Source: Scylla paramamosain (lineage: Eukaryota > Arthropoda > Malacostraca > Decapoda > Portunidae). From it: a stretch of DNA of 64,000 bases. Positions 28,101 through 37,582 of the stretch are shown one piece after another; the first letter of the stretch is position 1; every line of letters begins with the position of its first letter. Location: contig NC_087178.1 in NCBI RefSeq assembly GCF_035594125.1, positions 9,785,001-9,849,000 on the forward strand, read 5' to 3'. A program made the position numbers and the translations under genes. The notes under the pieces are model-generated. The model did not search any database. It was given only the letters and a program-made list of their open reading frames with translations, and had not been told where the DNA came from.

Positions 28101-28866
28101 AAGTGTTTTTGAGCTTCCCAGGTACCGAAATGCGAAAACGCGTTAATACCACCTTATAAAAAGAAACAACAACATTACCAAAAACCGTGGAATTTGAGTG
28201 TTTTCTTTTTTTTTTACACATTGTTAAGTACCTATATATTTGGAAACGATACTACATTTCAAGAAATGTTTTTTTTTTTTAGTGTTTAAAATGCAATGGT
28301 AAACACCGTAAATTGGAATAGAAAACAACTTTACCAAAAAACGTGTCTTTTGAGTGTTTTTCAGCCTCTTACGTACCGAAACCCTAAAAAAGCATGCAAA
28401 ACACCTTTTATGTAGAAGAATATCATTACCAAAAACAAGTATTTTGAGAGTTTTTTGAGTTTGTTGCATACAAAAACATTAAAATGGATGCAAAATAATC
28501 TTAATAGGTAGACGTAATGACATTACGAAAAACATGTATTATAATTATTTTTTTAACATTTTAGGTATTGAAACGCTAAACATATAAACAGCACTCTATG
28601 AAGAAACAGAACAACATTAACAAAAACGTGTGTTTTGAGCATATTTCACATATGGTAGGTACCGAAACGCCAAAATGCATGGAAAGGCCTTGATATGGGG
28701 AAATGAAATTGTTACAAGAAAGCATGTTTCGAAACGAAAAGACTTTACGAGAAACGTGTATTATGAAAGTTTTTGGTTCTTAGGTACAAAAACGCTAAAA
28801 CGCATGAATAACACTTTATATGAAGACACATAACATTATTAATAACATATATTTTGAGTCTATTTC
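25197..28866 (+). repeat. Superunit A, degenerate pentamer tract
   Basis: Monomers still run A-B-C-D-E, but without the A/T-tract plus extra monomer and without the ~50-bp C2 insertion that mark decamers. A clear pentamer is 25777-26266 (490 bp): A 25777, B 25875, C 25975, D 26075, E 26171. Divergence between successive pentamers is high and some monomers are missing. Relative to B this copy lacks 201 bp after 27888 and keeps 41 bp (27305-27345). No gene is seen. Confidence 0.72.
25777..26266 (+). repeat. Example pentamer (490 bp)
   Basis: Five monomers of 96-100 bp in the order A (gagcaactta; gatggagaaagagaataac), B (gaggctgtta), C (acctcttagg; aattagcactctata), D (cacattgtcaggtacc) and E (gagtgcgttag; ccctatatgggaaaac). 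The next monomer, from 26267, is again type A (gagcaacttatgtacc). Confidence 0.68.
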
Positions 28867-29757
28867 GCTCAAAAAAACCGAAGAGAAACGTTTTTGGTAA
28901 TGATGTTTCTTTTTTCCATATAGGGTACTTTTCATGCTTTTTTAACCGTTTTGGTGCCTAACACGCTCATAAACACTCAAAAAACACATTTCTGGATATA
29001 TCGTTCCCTTTTCCTATAAAGTGTGCTTTGCGTACATTTTGGCATTTTGGTACCTAACCATGTGAAATACACTCAAAATGCAAGTTTTTATAATGTTAAT
29101 TTTCTCCATATATTTAGGCGTTTTAGCGTTTCAGTACCTAAGAAACTGAAAAAAACACTCATAACACAAGTTTCTCGTAATGCGTTTTTGTTTCTTCAGA
29201 TCGTGTAATCAAGGATTTTGGCGTTTTTCTAGGCAATAAACTCAAAAACTCTCAAAATACTTGGTTTCAGTAATATTATCATGTTTTCTACATGAAGAGT
29301 GTTTGCATGCATTTTTGCGTTTTGGTAATTAACAAGATCATAATCACTCAAAAAAACATGTTCCTGGAAATGTCTTTTTTTTCTTTTTCCTCATATAGGG
29401 TACCTTACTTATATTTATGCATTTAATTACTTAACAGTGTAAAAGAATACACAAAGCACGTTTGTTTTTTCTTTTGATGTTGTTCTGTTTCTCCATTTAG
29501 AGTGTTATTACAGGGTTTTCGCGTTTTCGTAGACAGGAAACTCAAAAACACTCATAACACACATTTCTCGCAATGTCTTTTCATTTCCTCATTCTTTGCA
29601 TGCATTTTGGCGATTTTGTACGTAACAAGCTCAAAAGGATTTAAATACTTGTTTTTAAAAGGGTGTTTTCCATTCGTTTTATGGTTTTTGTACATAAATA
29701 GCTCAAAAACACACCAAACGCACGTTTTTAGAAATGTTGTTTTGCTTTCCCCATGGA
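28867..29757 (-). repeat. Superunit A, inverted tail
   Basis: Orientation switches near 28867 (tatttcg/ctcaaaaa) and the monomers run on the minus strand up to about 29757, ending gctttccccatgga. The next bases start superunit B in forward orientation. The homologous tail of B is 50405-51269. No gene is seen. Confidence 0.8.
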
Positions 29758-29765
29758 GGAACCCA
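29758..29765. other. Superunit A/B tandem junction
   Basis: The sequence ccccatggagg (minus-orientation tail) is followed by aacccacaaataac (forward C1 monomer). The identical join occurs at the B/C boundary (51261-51284). At the left end of A the same C1 monomer is preceded by ordinary forward satellite (gtaccaaaaagctaa), so this join was created by the tandem duplication. Confidence 0.85.
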
Positions 29766-29866
29766 CAAATAACACTCTTTATAGAGAGAGAGAAAAAAAA
29801 TTTCGTTATTCATCTTCATAGGTACCGAGATGGCAAAATTCTGGCAAAATTAATGGAAATTAAAAA

Positions 29867-29898
<32 letters not shown>

Positions 29899-32800
29899 AT
29901 AATTTTAGCTTTTTTCCGGAGTTATGTACAAACCCTGAAGTGTATGCAAATCCACCTATATGGGGAAATTACACGACTTTACCAGAAACCTGTCTTTTGA
30001 GTGTTTTTCAGCAATTTCAACAATATTACTGAAAACGTGTCTTTTCAGTGATTTACGTAGAAAAACGCTAAAACTGATGTAAACTAACCAATATGAAGAA
30101 ATAGAATAACATTACCAAAAAGATATATTTTTATGTGTTTTGAGCTTGTTAACTACAAAAAACGCAAAAATGGATGGAAAGCACTTTATATTGGCGAAAA
30201 AAAGGACATTACGTGAAACGTGTATGAGTGTTTTATAGTTTGACAAGAACCACAAGGTAAAAAGCTCAAAAACTCGTGTACATAAAGAAGTTTCTTACAT
30301 ACCAAAAAGATGAAACTCATGAATAACACTTTTAATTTTAAAACAGAAATACATTACCAAATGTGTGTAGAAGAAAAGTTTCTTACATACCAAAATGCTG
30401 GAACTCATGAATAACACTTTTAATTAAGAAATAGAACAACCTTACTAAATGCCTCTATTTTGAGTTTTTTTTCACATTCTTAGTTACCAAAACCACAAAT
30501 TCCATGCAAAACTAGCTTTATGTGGGTGATGATACTACCAGAAAAGTGTCTTTTGAGTGTTTTTGAGCGTGTTAGGCAATAAAGCACTAAAAAGCAGGGT
30601 AATCACATTACATGGGAATAAAAACAACTCATTACATACCAAAACGCTAAAACGCATGCAAAATTCCTTTTATGGAGAAACAGAATAAAATTACCAAAAA
30701 CATAAATTTTGAGGGTTTTCATCATGTTATCTATAATGACGCTTAAATACATACAAAGAACCTTAAGTTTGCGAAACGAAAGGACATTACGAGAAATGTG
30801 TATTATAAGTGTTTTTAAGTTGCTTAAGTACCAAAATGTTAAAACCCACAAATAACACTTTATTTAGAAACAAAGTAAAAAAAATAAAAAAATAAGATTT
30901 TTTTTTTTTTGTTATTCATCTTCATAGGTACCGAGATGTCAAAATTCTGAGAAAATTCAGGGCTATTATATGATAAAAGAAAATTATTTAAAAAGTTAAT
31001 TTTAGCTTTTTTTTTTCGGACTGTTATATACCAAACCATAAAGTGCATCCAAAGACTCCTATATGAGGAAATTAAACGACCTTACCAGAAATCTGTTTTT
31101 TGAGTGTTTTTCAGCATGTTAGGCACCAAAACGATAAATAATAAGGAACTCACTCTATATGAGAATCCAAAACAAAATTGCTCAAAACGTGTCTTTTCAG
31201 TGTTTTACGTAGAAAAACGCTAAAACGGATTGAAACCAACCAATATCAAGAAATAGAAAATCATTACCAAAAAGGTATATTTTGAGTGTTTTTCAGCTTG
31301 TTACCTACAAAAAGCGGGAAAATTGATACAAAGCACTCTATATTAGAAAAGAAAAGGACTTTGCAAGAAAAGTGTATAATGAGTTTTTATAGTGCAAACG
31401 AACCAAAATGCAAAAAACACAAAAACTCGTGGATATGGAGTAGGTTCCTAGATACCAAAATGCTGAAACTCATAAATAACACTCTTAATTGAGAAACAGA
31501 ACAACCTTACTAAATGCGTGTATTTTGAGTGCTTTTCACATTCTTAGTTACCAAAAATCCCAAATTGCATGCAAAACCACCTTTATGTGAGAAAAAAATG
31601 ACATTTCCAGAAAAGTGTCTTTTAAGTGTTTTTCAGCGTGAGAGACAATAAAGCACTAAAAAGCAGGGCAATCATATTACATTGGAATAACACCAATTTA
31701 TACCAAAAACTTGCCTTTAAGTGTTTTTGAGCTCCTTATATAACAAACCGCTAAAACGCATGCAAAACAAACTTCATGGAGAAACAGAATAACATTACCA
31801 AAAACATGTATTTTGAGTGTTTTTGATCATGTTATCTATAAAAACGCTTAAATACATGCAAAGAACATTATGTTTGGGAAACAAAAGGACATTACGAGAA
31901 ACGTGTATTATGAGTGTTTTTTAAGTTCCTTAAGTACCATAAAGCTAAAACCCACAATAGCACTCTTTATTTAGAAAATAAAAAATAAAAAAATAAAAAA
32001 AATAGGATTTTTTTTTTTTTTTTTTATTCAGCTTCATAGGTACCGAGATGACAAAATCCTGGGAAAAGTCAGGGCAATCATATGATAAAACAATATTATC
32101 AAAAAGTTAAATTCAGCTTTTTTTTTTTTTCGGACTGCTATGTACCAAACCCTAAAGTGCATGCAAAGCCTCCTATATAAATAAATTAAACAACCTTACA
32201 AGAAATCTGTGTTTTGAGTGTTTTTTAGCATGTTAGGCACCAAAACGATAAATAATAAGGAACTCACTCTATATGGGAATCCAAAACAATGTTACTGAAA
32301 ACGTGTCTTCTCAGTGTTTTACGTAGAAAAACGGTAAAACGGATGCAAAGCAACGAATATCAAGAAATAGAAAAACATTACTAAAAAGGTATATTTTGAG
32401 TGTTTTTGAGCTTGTTACCTACAAAAAACGCGAAAATTGATGCAAAGCATTCTATATTGGGAATGAAAAGGACATTGCAAGAAAAGTGCATAATGAGTGT
32501 TTTATAGTTCAAAAGACCCACAAGGCAAAAAACGCAAAATCTCGTGTATATGGAGAGGTTTCCTAGATACCAAAATGCTAAAACTCATATATAACACTCT
32601 TAATTCAAAAACCGAACAACCTTACTAAATGCATGTATTTTCAGTGCTTTTAACATTCTTAGTTACCAAAACCCCAAATTCCATGCGAAAATCGATTGTG
32701 GGAAAAAAAAAAAAGACTTTACTATTAAAGTGTCTTTTGAGTATTTTTGAGCATGATAGGCAATAAAGCACTAAAAAGGAGGGCAATAACATTATATTGG

Positions 32801-33979
32801 AGTAAACCATATTTTTACCAAGAACTTGCCTTTAAGTGTTTTTGAGGTCCTTATATACCAGAACACTAAAACGCATGGAAAACAAACTTTATAGTGAAAC
32901 AGAATAAAATTACTAAAAACATGTATTTTGAGTGTTTTTGATCATGTTACCAATAAAAACGCTTAGATACATGCAAAGAACCCTAATTTTGGGAAACGAA
33001 AGGACATTACGAGAAACGTGTATTATGAGTGTTTTTAAGTTCCTTTAGTACCAAAAAAGCTAAAACCCAGAAATAAAACTCTTTATAGAGAAAAAAAAAA
33101 TAAAATAAAGTATAATTTTTTTTATTTTTGTTATTCATCTTCATAGGTACTAAGATGTCAAATTTCTGGCAAAATTCTTTGGGAATCGAAAAAAAATTAC
33201 TGAAAACGTGTCTTTTTGGTGTTTTACGTAGAAAAACGCTAAAACAGATGAAAACCAACCAATATGATGAAATACAATAACAGAACCAAAGAGGTATATT
33301 TTTAGTGTTTTTGAGCTTGTTACCAACAAAAAAAGCGAAAAAGGATGCAAAGCAGTACGTATTGGGAAAGAAAAGGACATTACGAGAAACATGTATAATG
33401 AGTGTCTTATTATTTTCGGGCAAAAGAACTTTTCGTTCACAAGAACCACAAGGCAAAAAACGCAAAAACTCGTGTATATAAAGAAGTTTCTTAGATACCA
33501 AAATGCTGAAACTCATGAATAACAATCTTAATTGAGAAACAGAACAATATTACCAAATGCATGTATTTTGAGAGTTTTTTTCACATTCTTCGCAAAACCC
33601 TAAATAGCATGCAAAATTAGTTTTATGTGGGAAAAAATGACATTACCAAAAGTATCTTTTCAGTGTTTTTGAGCGTGTTAGGCAATAAAGCACTGAAAAG
33701 CAGGGCAATCATATTACAATGGAATAAAACTAACTTTTACCAAGAACTTGCCTTCAAATGTTTTCCAGCTCCTTACATACCAAAGCGCTAAAACGCATGT
33801 AAAACACTCCTTTATGGAGAAGCAGAATAACATTATCAAAAACAAGTGTTTTGAGTGTTTTTTATCATGTTACCTATAAAAACGCTTAAATACATGCAAA
33901 GATCCCCATATTTGGGAAACGAAAGGACATTACGAGAAATGTGTATTATGAATATTTTTAAGTTCCTTAAGTACCAAAA
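29762..33979 (+). repeat. Superunit B, forward decamer block 1
   Basis: Homologue of 11618-15801 with landmarks near 29810, 30918, 32028 and 33137. It lacks the 35 bp seen at 12481-12515 and retains the 68 bp (31085-31152) missing from A. No gene is seen. Confidence 0.8.
29867..29893. repeat. (AT)n microsatellite
   Basis: About 13 AT dinucleotides between A-runs. The homologous places in A (near 11725) and C (near 51382) hold only about 5-7, so the repeat has expanded in B. Confidence 0.85.
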
Positions 33980-34249
33980 CGTTTTTTGTAGGAAACAAGC
34001 ACACAGGCACTTATAATATACATTTTTGGTAATGTTTTTCTGCTTCTTGATATTGATTAGTTTGTATCATTTTTAGCGTTTTTCTACGTAAAACACTGAG
34101 AAGAAACGTTTTCAGTAATTTTCTTTTGGATTCCCACTTAGAGTGAGTTCCTTATTATTTATCGTTTTGGTGCCTAATATGCTGAAAAACACTCAGAAGA
34201 CATATTTCTTGTAAGGTCTTTAATTTTCTCATATGGGAGGCTTTGCATG
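33980..34249 (-). repeat. Superunit B, inverted block
   Basis: Homologue of 15802-16069, with the same start (aaaac/gttttttgtagg) and end (ctttgcatg/tcttttcagtg). It lies about 90 bp left of the retrotransposon insertion. No gene is seen. Confidence 0.82.
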
Positions 34250-34339
34250 TCTTTTCAGTGTTTGTGAGCGTGTTACGCAATAAAGCCCTAAAAGCCAGGG
34301 CAATCACATTACATGGGAGTAAAACCAAATTATACCAAG

Positions 34340-34351
34340 AACTTGCCTTTA
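34340..34351 (+). repeat. Left target-site duplication (copy B)
   Basis: aacttgccttta, identical to 37571-37582 and to the single empty-site copy at 16160-16171. Confidence 0.92.
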
Positions 34352-34455
34352 CCGCGACGGTTCATGGGCCTACTCCACATGAACAAGGAACTGTGTAACT
34401 TTGAAGAAGTGTCGCGGCTTACCCTAACCTGCAGGCTTGCCCGGGGACTAGTAGG
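34352..34455 (+). other. Structured 5' end of the retrotransposon (possible ribozyme-like fold)
   Basis: The first seven bases of the element, ccgcgac (34352-34358), are perfectly complementary to gtcgcgg (34411-34417). Inside lie a 7-bp hairpin, gttcatg/catgaac (34360-34366 with 34378-34384), and a 4-bp hairpin, actt/aagt (34398-34401 with 34407-34410), directly abutting the closing stem. Six loop bases cctact (34369-34374) could pair with agtagg (34450-34455) as a pseudoknot. HDV-like self-cleaving ribozymes are known at the 5' ends of several non-LTR elements and begin with such a stem at nucleotide 1. Here the element starts with C rather than the usual G, and I could not place the second long-range helix or the catalytic cytosine. 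The hairpins are seen; the ribozyme idea is inference. Confidence 0.35.
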
Positions 34456-34577
34456 AGATTCCCTGTAACCAGTTGGGGGCAATAAGCAGCAGGAAAGGAC
34501 TAATTAACAGTTCCGAAGAGCCAGGATAGGCCTAGCAAGCCACTGGTGTTACAGTTTTTGCTCAAGAAACGCAGAAC

Positions 34578-35635
34578 GTGCCTCGGAATCGGACTGACCA
34601 AAGGGTAACGAACCGGAATGGAACTGGACATGAAAATAAGAAACAAAAGACAATAAAGATTGCAACGATAAACTTGGCAACATTCAAGGATAAAGAAGAG
34701 GAAATAATAGAGATGATGAAGGAAAGAAAGCTGGAAATCGTTGGATTATGTGAAACTAGAATCAAAGGGAAAGGAGAAAAAACATTACATGAAAATTATA
34801 AGATCATAATAGTGGTAATGAGGATGGAAGACATGGGGTTGATATAATGATGTCACCACTGATGGCAGAAAGGATGGACAGTATGGACTGTAGAAATGAG
34901 AGAGTGATGGGTATAACGTTAACTATAGATCAGACAAAAATTAGCATTATCCAAACATATGCTCCACAACAGGGCAGAAGTCTGAGGGAGAAAGAGCAGT
35001 TTTATGAAACTCTAGAGGAAATGACAAAAACAATAAGACATCACGAGAATGTCATTGTCATGGGAGACATGAATGGACATGTCGGACAGAATAGAGATGG
35101 AGTAGAGCACGTCATCGGAGAGTTTAGCATTGGCGAAAGGAACCAGGAGGGAGAAAGAATAATAGATTATTGTGTGATGAATAACATGTCCATTATGAAT
35201 ACTTATTATAAACATCAGGAGAGCCATAAATGGACATGGTATCGGTGGAATGAAGCACAACAAGGATATACTGAGAGGTCAATGATTGACCTGTTTCTCA
35301 CCAACAGGAAAAACATATTTAAAGATGTTAGGACCATACCATCAGTGTCCTTAGACTCTGACCACAGGTTGGTGGTGGCTAAATTAAAAATTGTAAAACC
35401 AAAGGAAAAAGTCAAGAAAAAGCAAAAGAGATTCAAATTGGAAAACCTCAAGGACGAAGAGAAGAAGCAAGCACTACGGCAACTGGTAACATTACGAAAA
35501 CCAACTGAATTGGAAATGGAAGCAATGAACATAGAAGAACAATGGAATAAATTCAAGAACACTGTGTATGGGGCAGCTGAGGAGACAGTTGGTATTAAGA
35601 TCAAATATGGAACCAAAAAGAAAAGTACTGCATGA
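34578..35635 (+). pseudogene. Endonuclease (APE-type) part of the retrotransposon polyprotein, frameshifted
   Basis: This is the N-terminal part of the polyprotein, which would nick target DNA for target-primed reverse transcription. The first segment (34578-34847, frame open from 34536, no in-frame ATG ahead of the domain) has KIATINLATF and GLCETR, the latter holding the catalytic Glu (residue 59 counted from 34578). The second segment (34847-35635, 262 codons) is in another frame and has QTYAP (residues 36-40), the Asp/Asn motif GDMNGHVG (73-80), SMIDLFLT (145-152) and the Asp-His motif SDHRLV (171-176). The frame change falls near 34805-34815, where alignment with the usual domain order implies a lost base. 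A TGA at 35633-35635 then separates this part from the reverse transcriptase, which continues in the same frame (tga tgg act). Both lesions should prevent a full-length product. Copy C lacks this region altogether. Confidence 0.82.
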
Positions 35636-35692
35636 TGGACTTATGATGTTAAGGAAGCAGTCAAAGAAAAAACAAGATCTTTCAGAAAATGG

Positions 35693-37531
35693 ATGAAAAC
35701 AAGAAACATTGAAGATAGAGAAGATTACGTAGATAAACGAAACAGTGCAGAAGCAACCAAAAGAGCAGCCAAGGAGGACATGTGGATCAAGATTGGTCAA
35801 GATCTAGAGAGAGACGTAGAAGGAACAAGAAAATTATTGTATAGCATGGCTAAGAACTATAGGAAAGGAAATAACGAATCAACATATGCAATAATGAACA
35901 AAACAGGAGAATTACTAACAAAACCACAGGAGATTGAAGAAAGATGGAGAGAATACTTCCAAGAACTTCTAAATGTGGAGGATGTGGAAGTGGATGAAGA
36001 GCGGAATCTAGATATACAGGAAGAACAAGGAGAGAACCCAAATGAGATCAATATAGAGGAAGTGAAGGAGGCACTAAAGAAGATGAGAAGCGGCAAAGCC
36101 CCGGGGGACGACGAGCTCCTTATAGAGCTATTTAAAGCTGCTGGGGAAGAATGTGTAGAGTGGATGAGGTACATTTTCAGTAATGCGTGGAAAGAGGAGA
36201 AAGTGCCCCATGATTGGCACAAAGCAATAGTATGTCCAATATATAAGAAAGGCAGTAAAACAGATTGTGCAAATTATAGAGGTATATCCCTGTTATCTCA
36301 TGTTGGAAAATTGTATGAAAGAATAGTTGAGAAAAGATTAAGAACCTGTGTCGAGGAGAAACTAGGAATATGGCAGTATGGTTTCAGGCCCAATAGGAGC
36401 ACGACAGATCTAGTGTTCACTTTAAAGATGATAATGGAGAAGAGTTGGGAGTGGAGCATTGATAAATATGTGGCTTTTATAGATCTGGAAAAAGCCTTTG
36501 ATAGAATTAGAAGAGATTGCTTGTGGAGAGTCTTACAACATCAAGACTACGGCATAAACTCTAAACTGATACGAGTAATTAAGAGTATATATAAGAACAC
36601 GGAGAGCAGAGTCAAGAACAGAGAGCTGGAGAGTGAATGGTTTAGCATTAAGACAGGAGTGAGACAAGGGGGAGTGCTCTCTCCTTTGCTATTCATTATA
36701 TACATGGACAGATGCCTGAAGGAAGTGTGTGTAAGGGAGGATAAAGAGATCACGCTGGCCTATGCAGACGATGTCGCTGTCGTGACAGGAAGCCAACAAG
36801 ATCTTCAAGAGGCCATGACAAGATGGAATGATGTCTTAAATAGGGAAGGAATGAGAATGAACAAACAAAAAACTGAAATAATGAAAGTTGGCAGAATAAA
36901 GGAGGAATGTAATATTTACATAGAAAACGTTAAACTGAAGCAGACCGACAAATTTTGTTATCTGGGAGTACTTTTCGACGAGGAAAACAGACAGAATATA
37001 GAAATTTTAAATAGAATACAGAAGTACAATGCAAATGTCAGTGCATTGTATCCCATACTTAAAGATAAGAATATTCCAACAAAAGCTAAAACCATAATAT
37101 TTACAACAATACTAAGACCAGTACTTCTATATGGGTCAGAAACTTGGACACTGACAACAAGAACATCTTCACAAATACAAGCAGCAGAAATGAGAGTTCT
37201 GAGAATGATCCGAGGTGTGACCAGACTTGATAGAATTAGAAATGAAGAAACCAGAGAGAGATTAGGGATAACATCTATACTGAGGATAATTGAAAAGAAC
37301 AAATTGAGATGGTATGGACATGTACGAAGAATGGAAGATACAAGATACGCAAGGAAGTTTCTGGAATGGGTTCCTCTAGGCAGGAGGCCGGTGGGACGAC
37401 CTAGGAAGCGATGGATGCAGGGAGTTGAAGAAGCTACTGAACGAAGAGGAAGAAATCTACAAGAAATAACCAGAGATGAGGATTTCATGGATAGAGACCT
37501 TTGGAGAAGATTCGTAGAGGCCGGACACTGA
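35693..37531 (+). CDS. Reverse transcriptase part of the RTE-like element (612 codons, open)
   Basis: Reverse transcriptase that would copy element RNA into DNA at the nicked target. Counting from ATG 35693: finger motif KAPGDDE (135-141), KKGSKTDCANYRGISLL (185-201), GFRPNRSTTD (230-239), motif A AFIDLEKAFD with Asp264, motif B GVRQGGVLSP (322-331), catalytic YADD (357-360), a motif D region around 388-399, and FCYLGVLFD (421-429). The C-terminal part has LLYGSETWTLT (478-488), LRWYGHVRRM (538-547) and RRPVGRPRKRW (564-574), typical of RTE-type elements. Upstream codons are in frame back to 35636, just after a TGA, so the ATG is only the first available one and not the native start. The frame is intact to the TGA at 37529-37531. 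Residue 143 is Leu here and Pro in copy C; related enzymes commonly have Pro in this motif. This is a piece of a broken polyprotein that could still be translated on its own, not a host gene. Confidence 0.88.
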   Translation: MKTRNIEDREDYVDKRNSAEATKRAAKEDMWIKIGQDLERDVEGTRKLLYSMAKNYRKGNNESTYAIMNKTGELLTKPQEIEERWREYFQELLNVEDVEVDEERNLDIQEEQGENPNEINIEEVKEALKKMRSGKAPGDDELLIELFKAAGEECVEWMRYIFSNAWKEEKVPHDWHKAIVCPIYKKGSKTDCANYRGISLLSHVGKLYERIVEKRLRTCVEEKLGIWQYGFRPNRSTTDLVFTLKMIMEKSWEWSIDKYVAFIDLEKAFDRIRRDCLWRVLQHQDYGINSKLIRVIKSIYKNTESRVKNRELESEWFSIKTGVRQGGVLSPLLFIIYMDRCLKEVCVREDKEITLAYADDVAVVTGSQQDLQEAMTRWNDVLNREGMRMNKQKTEIMKVGRIKEECNIYIENVKLKQTDKFCYLGVLFDEENRQNIEILNRIQKYNANVSALYPILKDKNIPTKAKTIIFTTILRPVLLYGSETWTLTTRTSSQIQAAEMRVLRMIRGVTRLDRIRNEETRERLGITSILRIIEKNKLRWYGHVRRMEDTRYARKFLEWVPLGRRPVGRPRKRWMQGVEEATERRGRNLQEITRDEDFMDRDLWRRFVEAGH

Positions 37532-37570
37532 CAGGCATTGCCTACCTTGCGTCTGGTGACAAAGGTGAGA

Positions 37571-37582
37571 AACTTGCCTTTA
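37571..37582 (+). repeat. Right target-site duplication (copy B)
   Basis: aacttgccttta directly after the element end (caaaggtgag a), then satellite (agtgtttttgagctc) continuing exactly as in superunit A. Confidence 0.92.

Larger units (their letters stand above)
11618..29761 (+). repeat. Superunit A (18.1 kb), retrotransposon-free copy
   Basis: First complete copy of the large tandem unit. Its left edge is where it starts to match B (29762) and C (51274), at the sequence cccacaaataacac. In order it holds forward decamers, a short inverted block, forward decamers, an AT-rich block, a pentamer tract and an inverted tail. It is 18,144 bp. Adding the 3,219-bp element and the 12-bp duplication of copy B gives 21,375, close to the 21,512 of B; the rest is small indels. 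It carries sequence lost from B and C (12481-12515), and B and C share changes that it lacks, so A is the outgroup. Confidence 0.88.
34352..37570 (+). mobile_element. RTE-like non-LTR retrotransposon, full-length but mutated (3,219 bp)
   Basis: An autonomous non-LTR element with a 5' leader of about 180-225 nt, an APE-type endonuclease, a reverse transcriptase and a C-terminal block with WYGHVRRM and GRPRKRW motifs. The 3' UTR is only 39 nt and there is no poly(A) tail. Order and length (about 3.2 kb, single-ORF design) fit the RTE clade. RTE elements encode endonuclease and reverse transcriptase in one polyprotein and insert by target-primed reverse transcription. Ends are fixed by comparison with the empty site in superunit A and by the 12-bp duplication. 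Its base composition is clearly less AT-rich than the satellite around it. The endonuclease part is disrupted, so this copy is probably not autonomous. Clade assignment is from motifs read by eye, not from a tree. Confidence 0.88.

Noticed and set aside
33007..33525. 172-codon minus-strand ORF, repeated nearly unchanged at 54506-55024, and many similar ORFs of 60-170 codons
   Set aside because: They lie wholly in satellite and recur only because the satellite recurs. They break at monomer indels, share KNTQNTCF/LSVFDHV-like strings that are just translated monomer, and have no recognisable domain. Several start at GTG or TTG-type codons, which is implausible in a eukaryote.
35215..36222. Minus-strand ORFs of 100-133 codons over the endonuclease and linker
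   Set aside because: Serine/phenylalanine-rich antisense shadows of a lysine- and glutamate-rich coding strand.
34352..37570. Group II intron or LTR retrotransposon as source of the reverse transcriptase
   Set aside because: An APE-type endonuclease precedes the reverse transcriptase, there are no LTRs, no maturase or HNH domain, and the 12-bp duplication fits a non-LTR element.
37532..37570. Poly(A) or simple-repeat tail at the element 3' end
   Set aside because: The element ends caaaggtgaga with no A-run or clear tandem tail in either copy.
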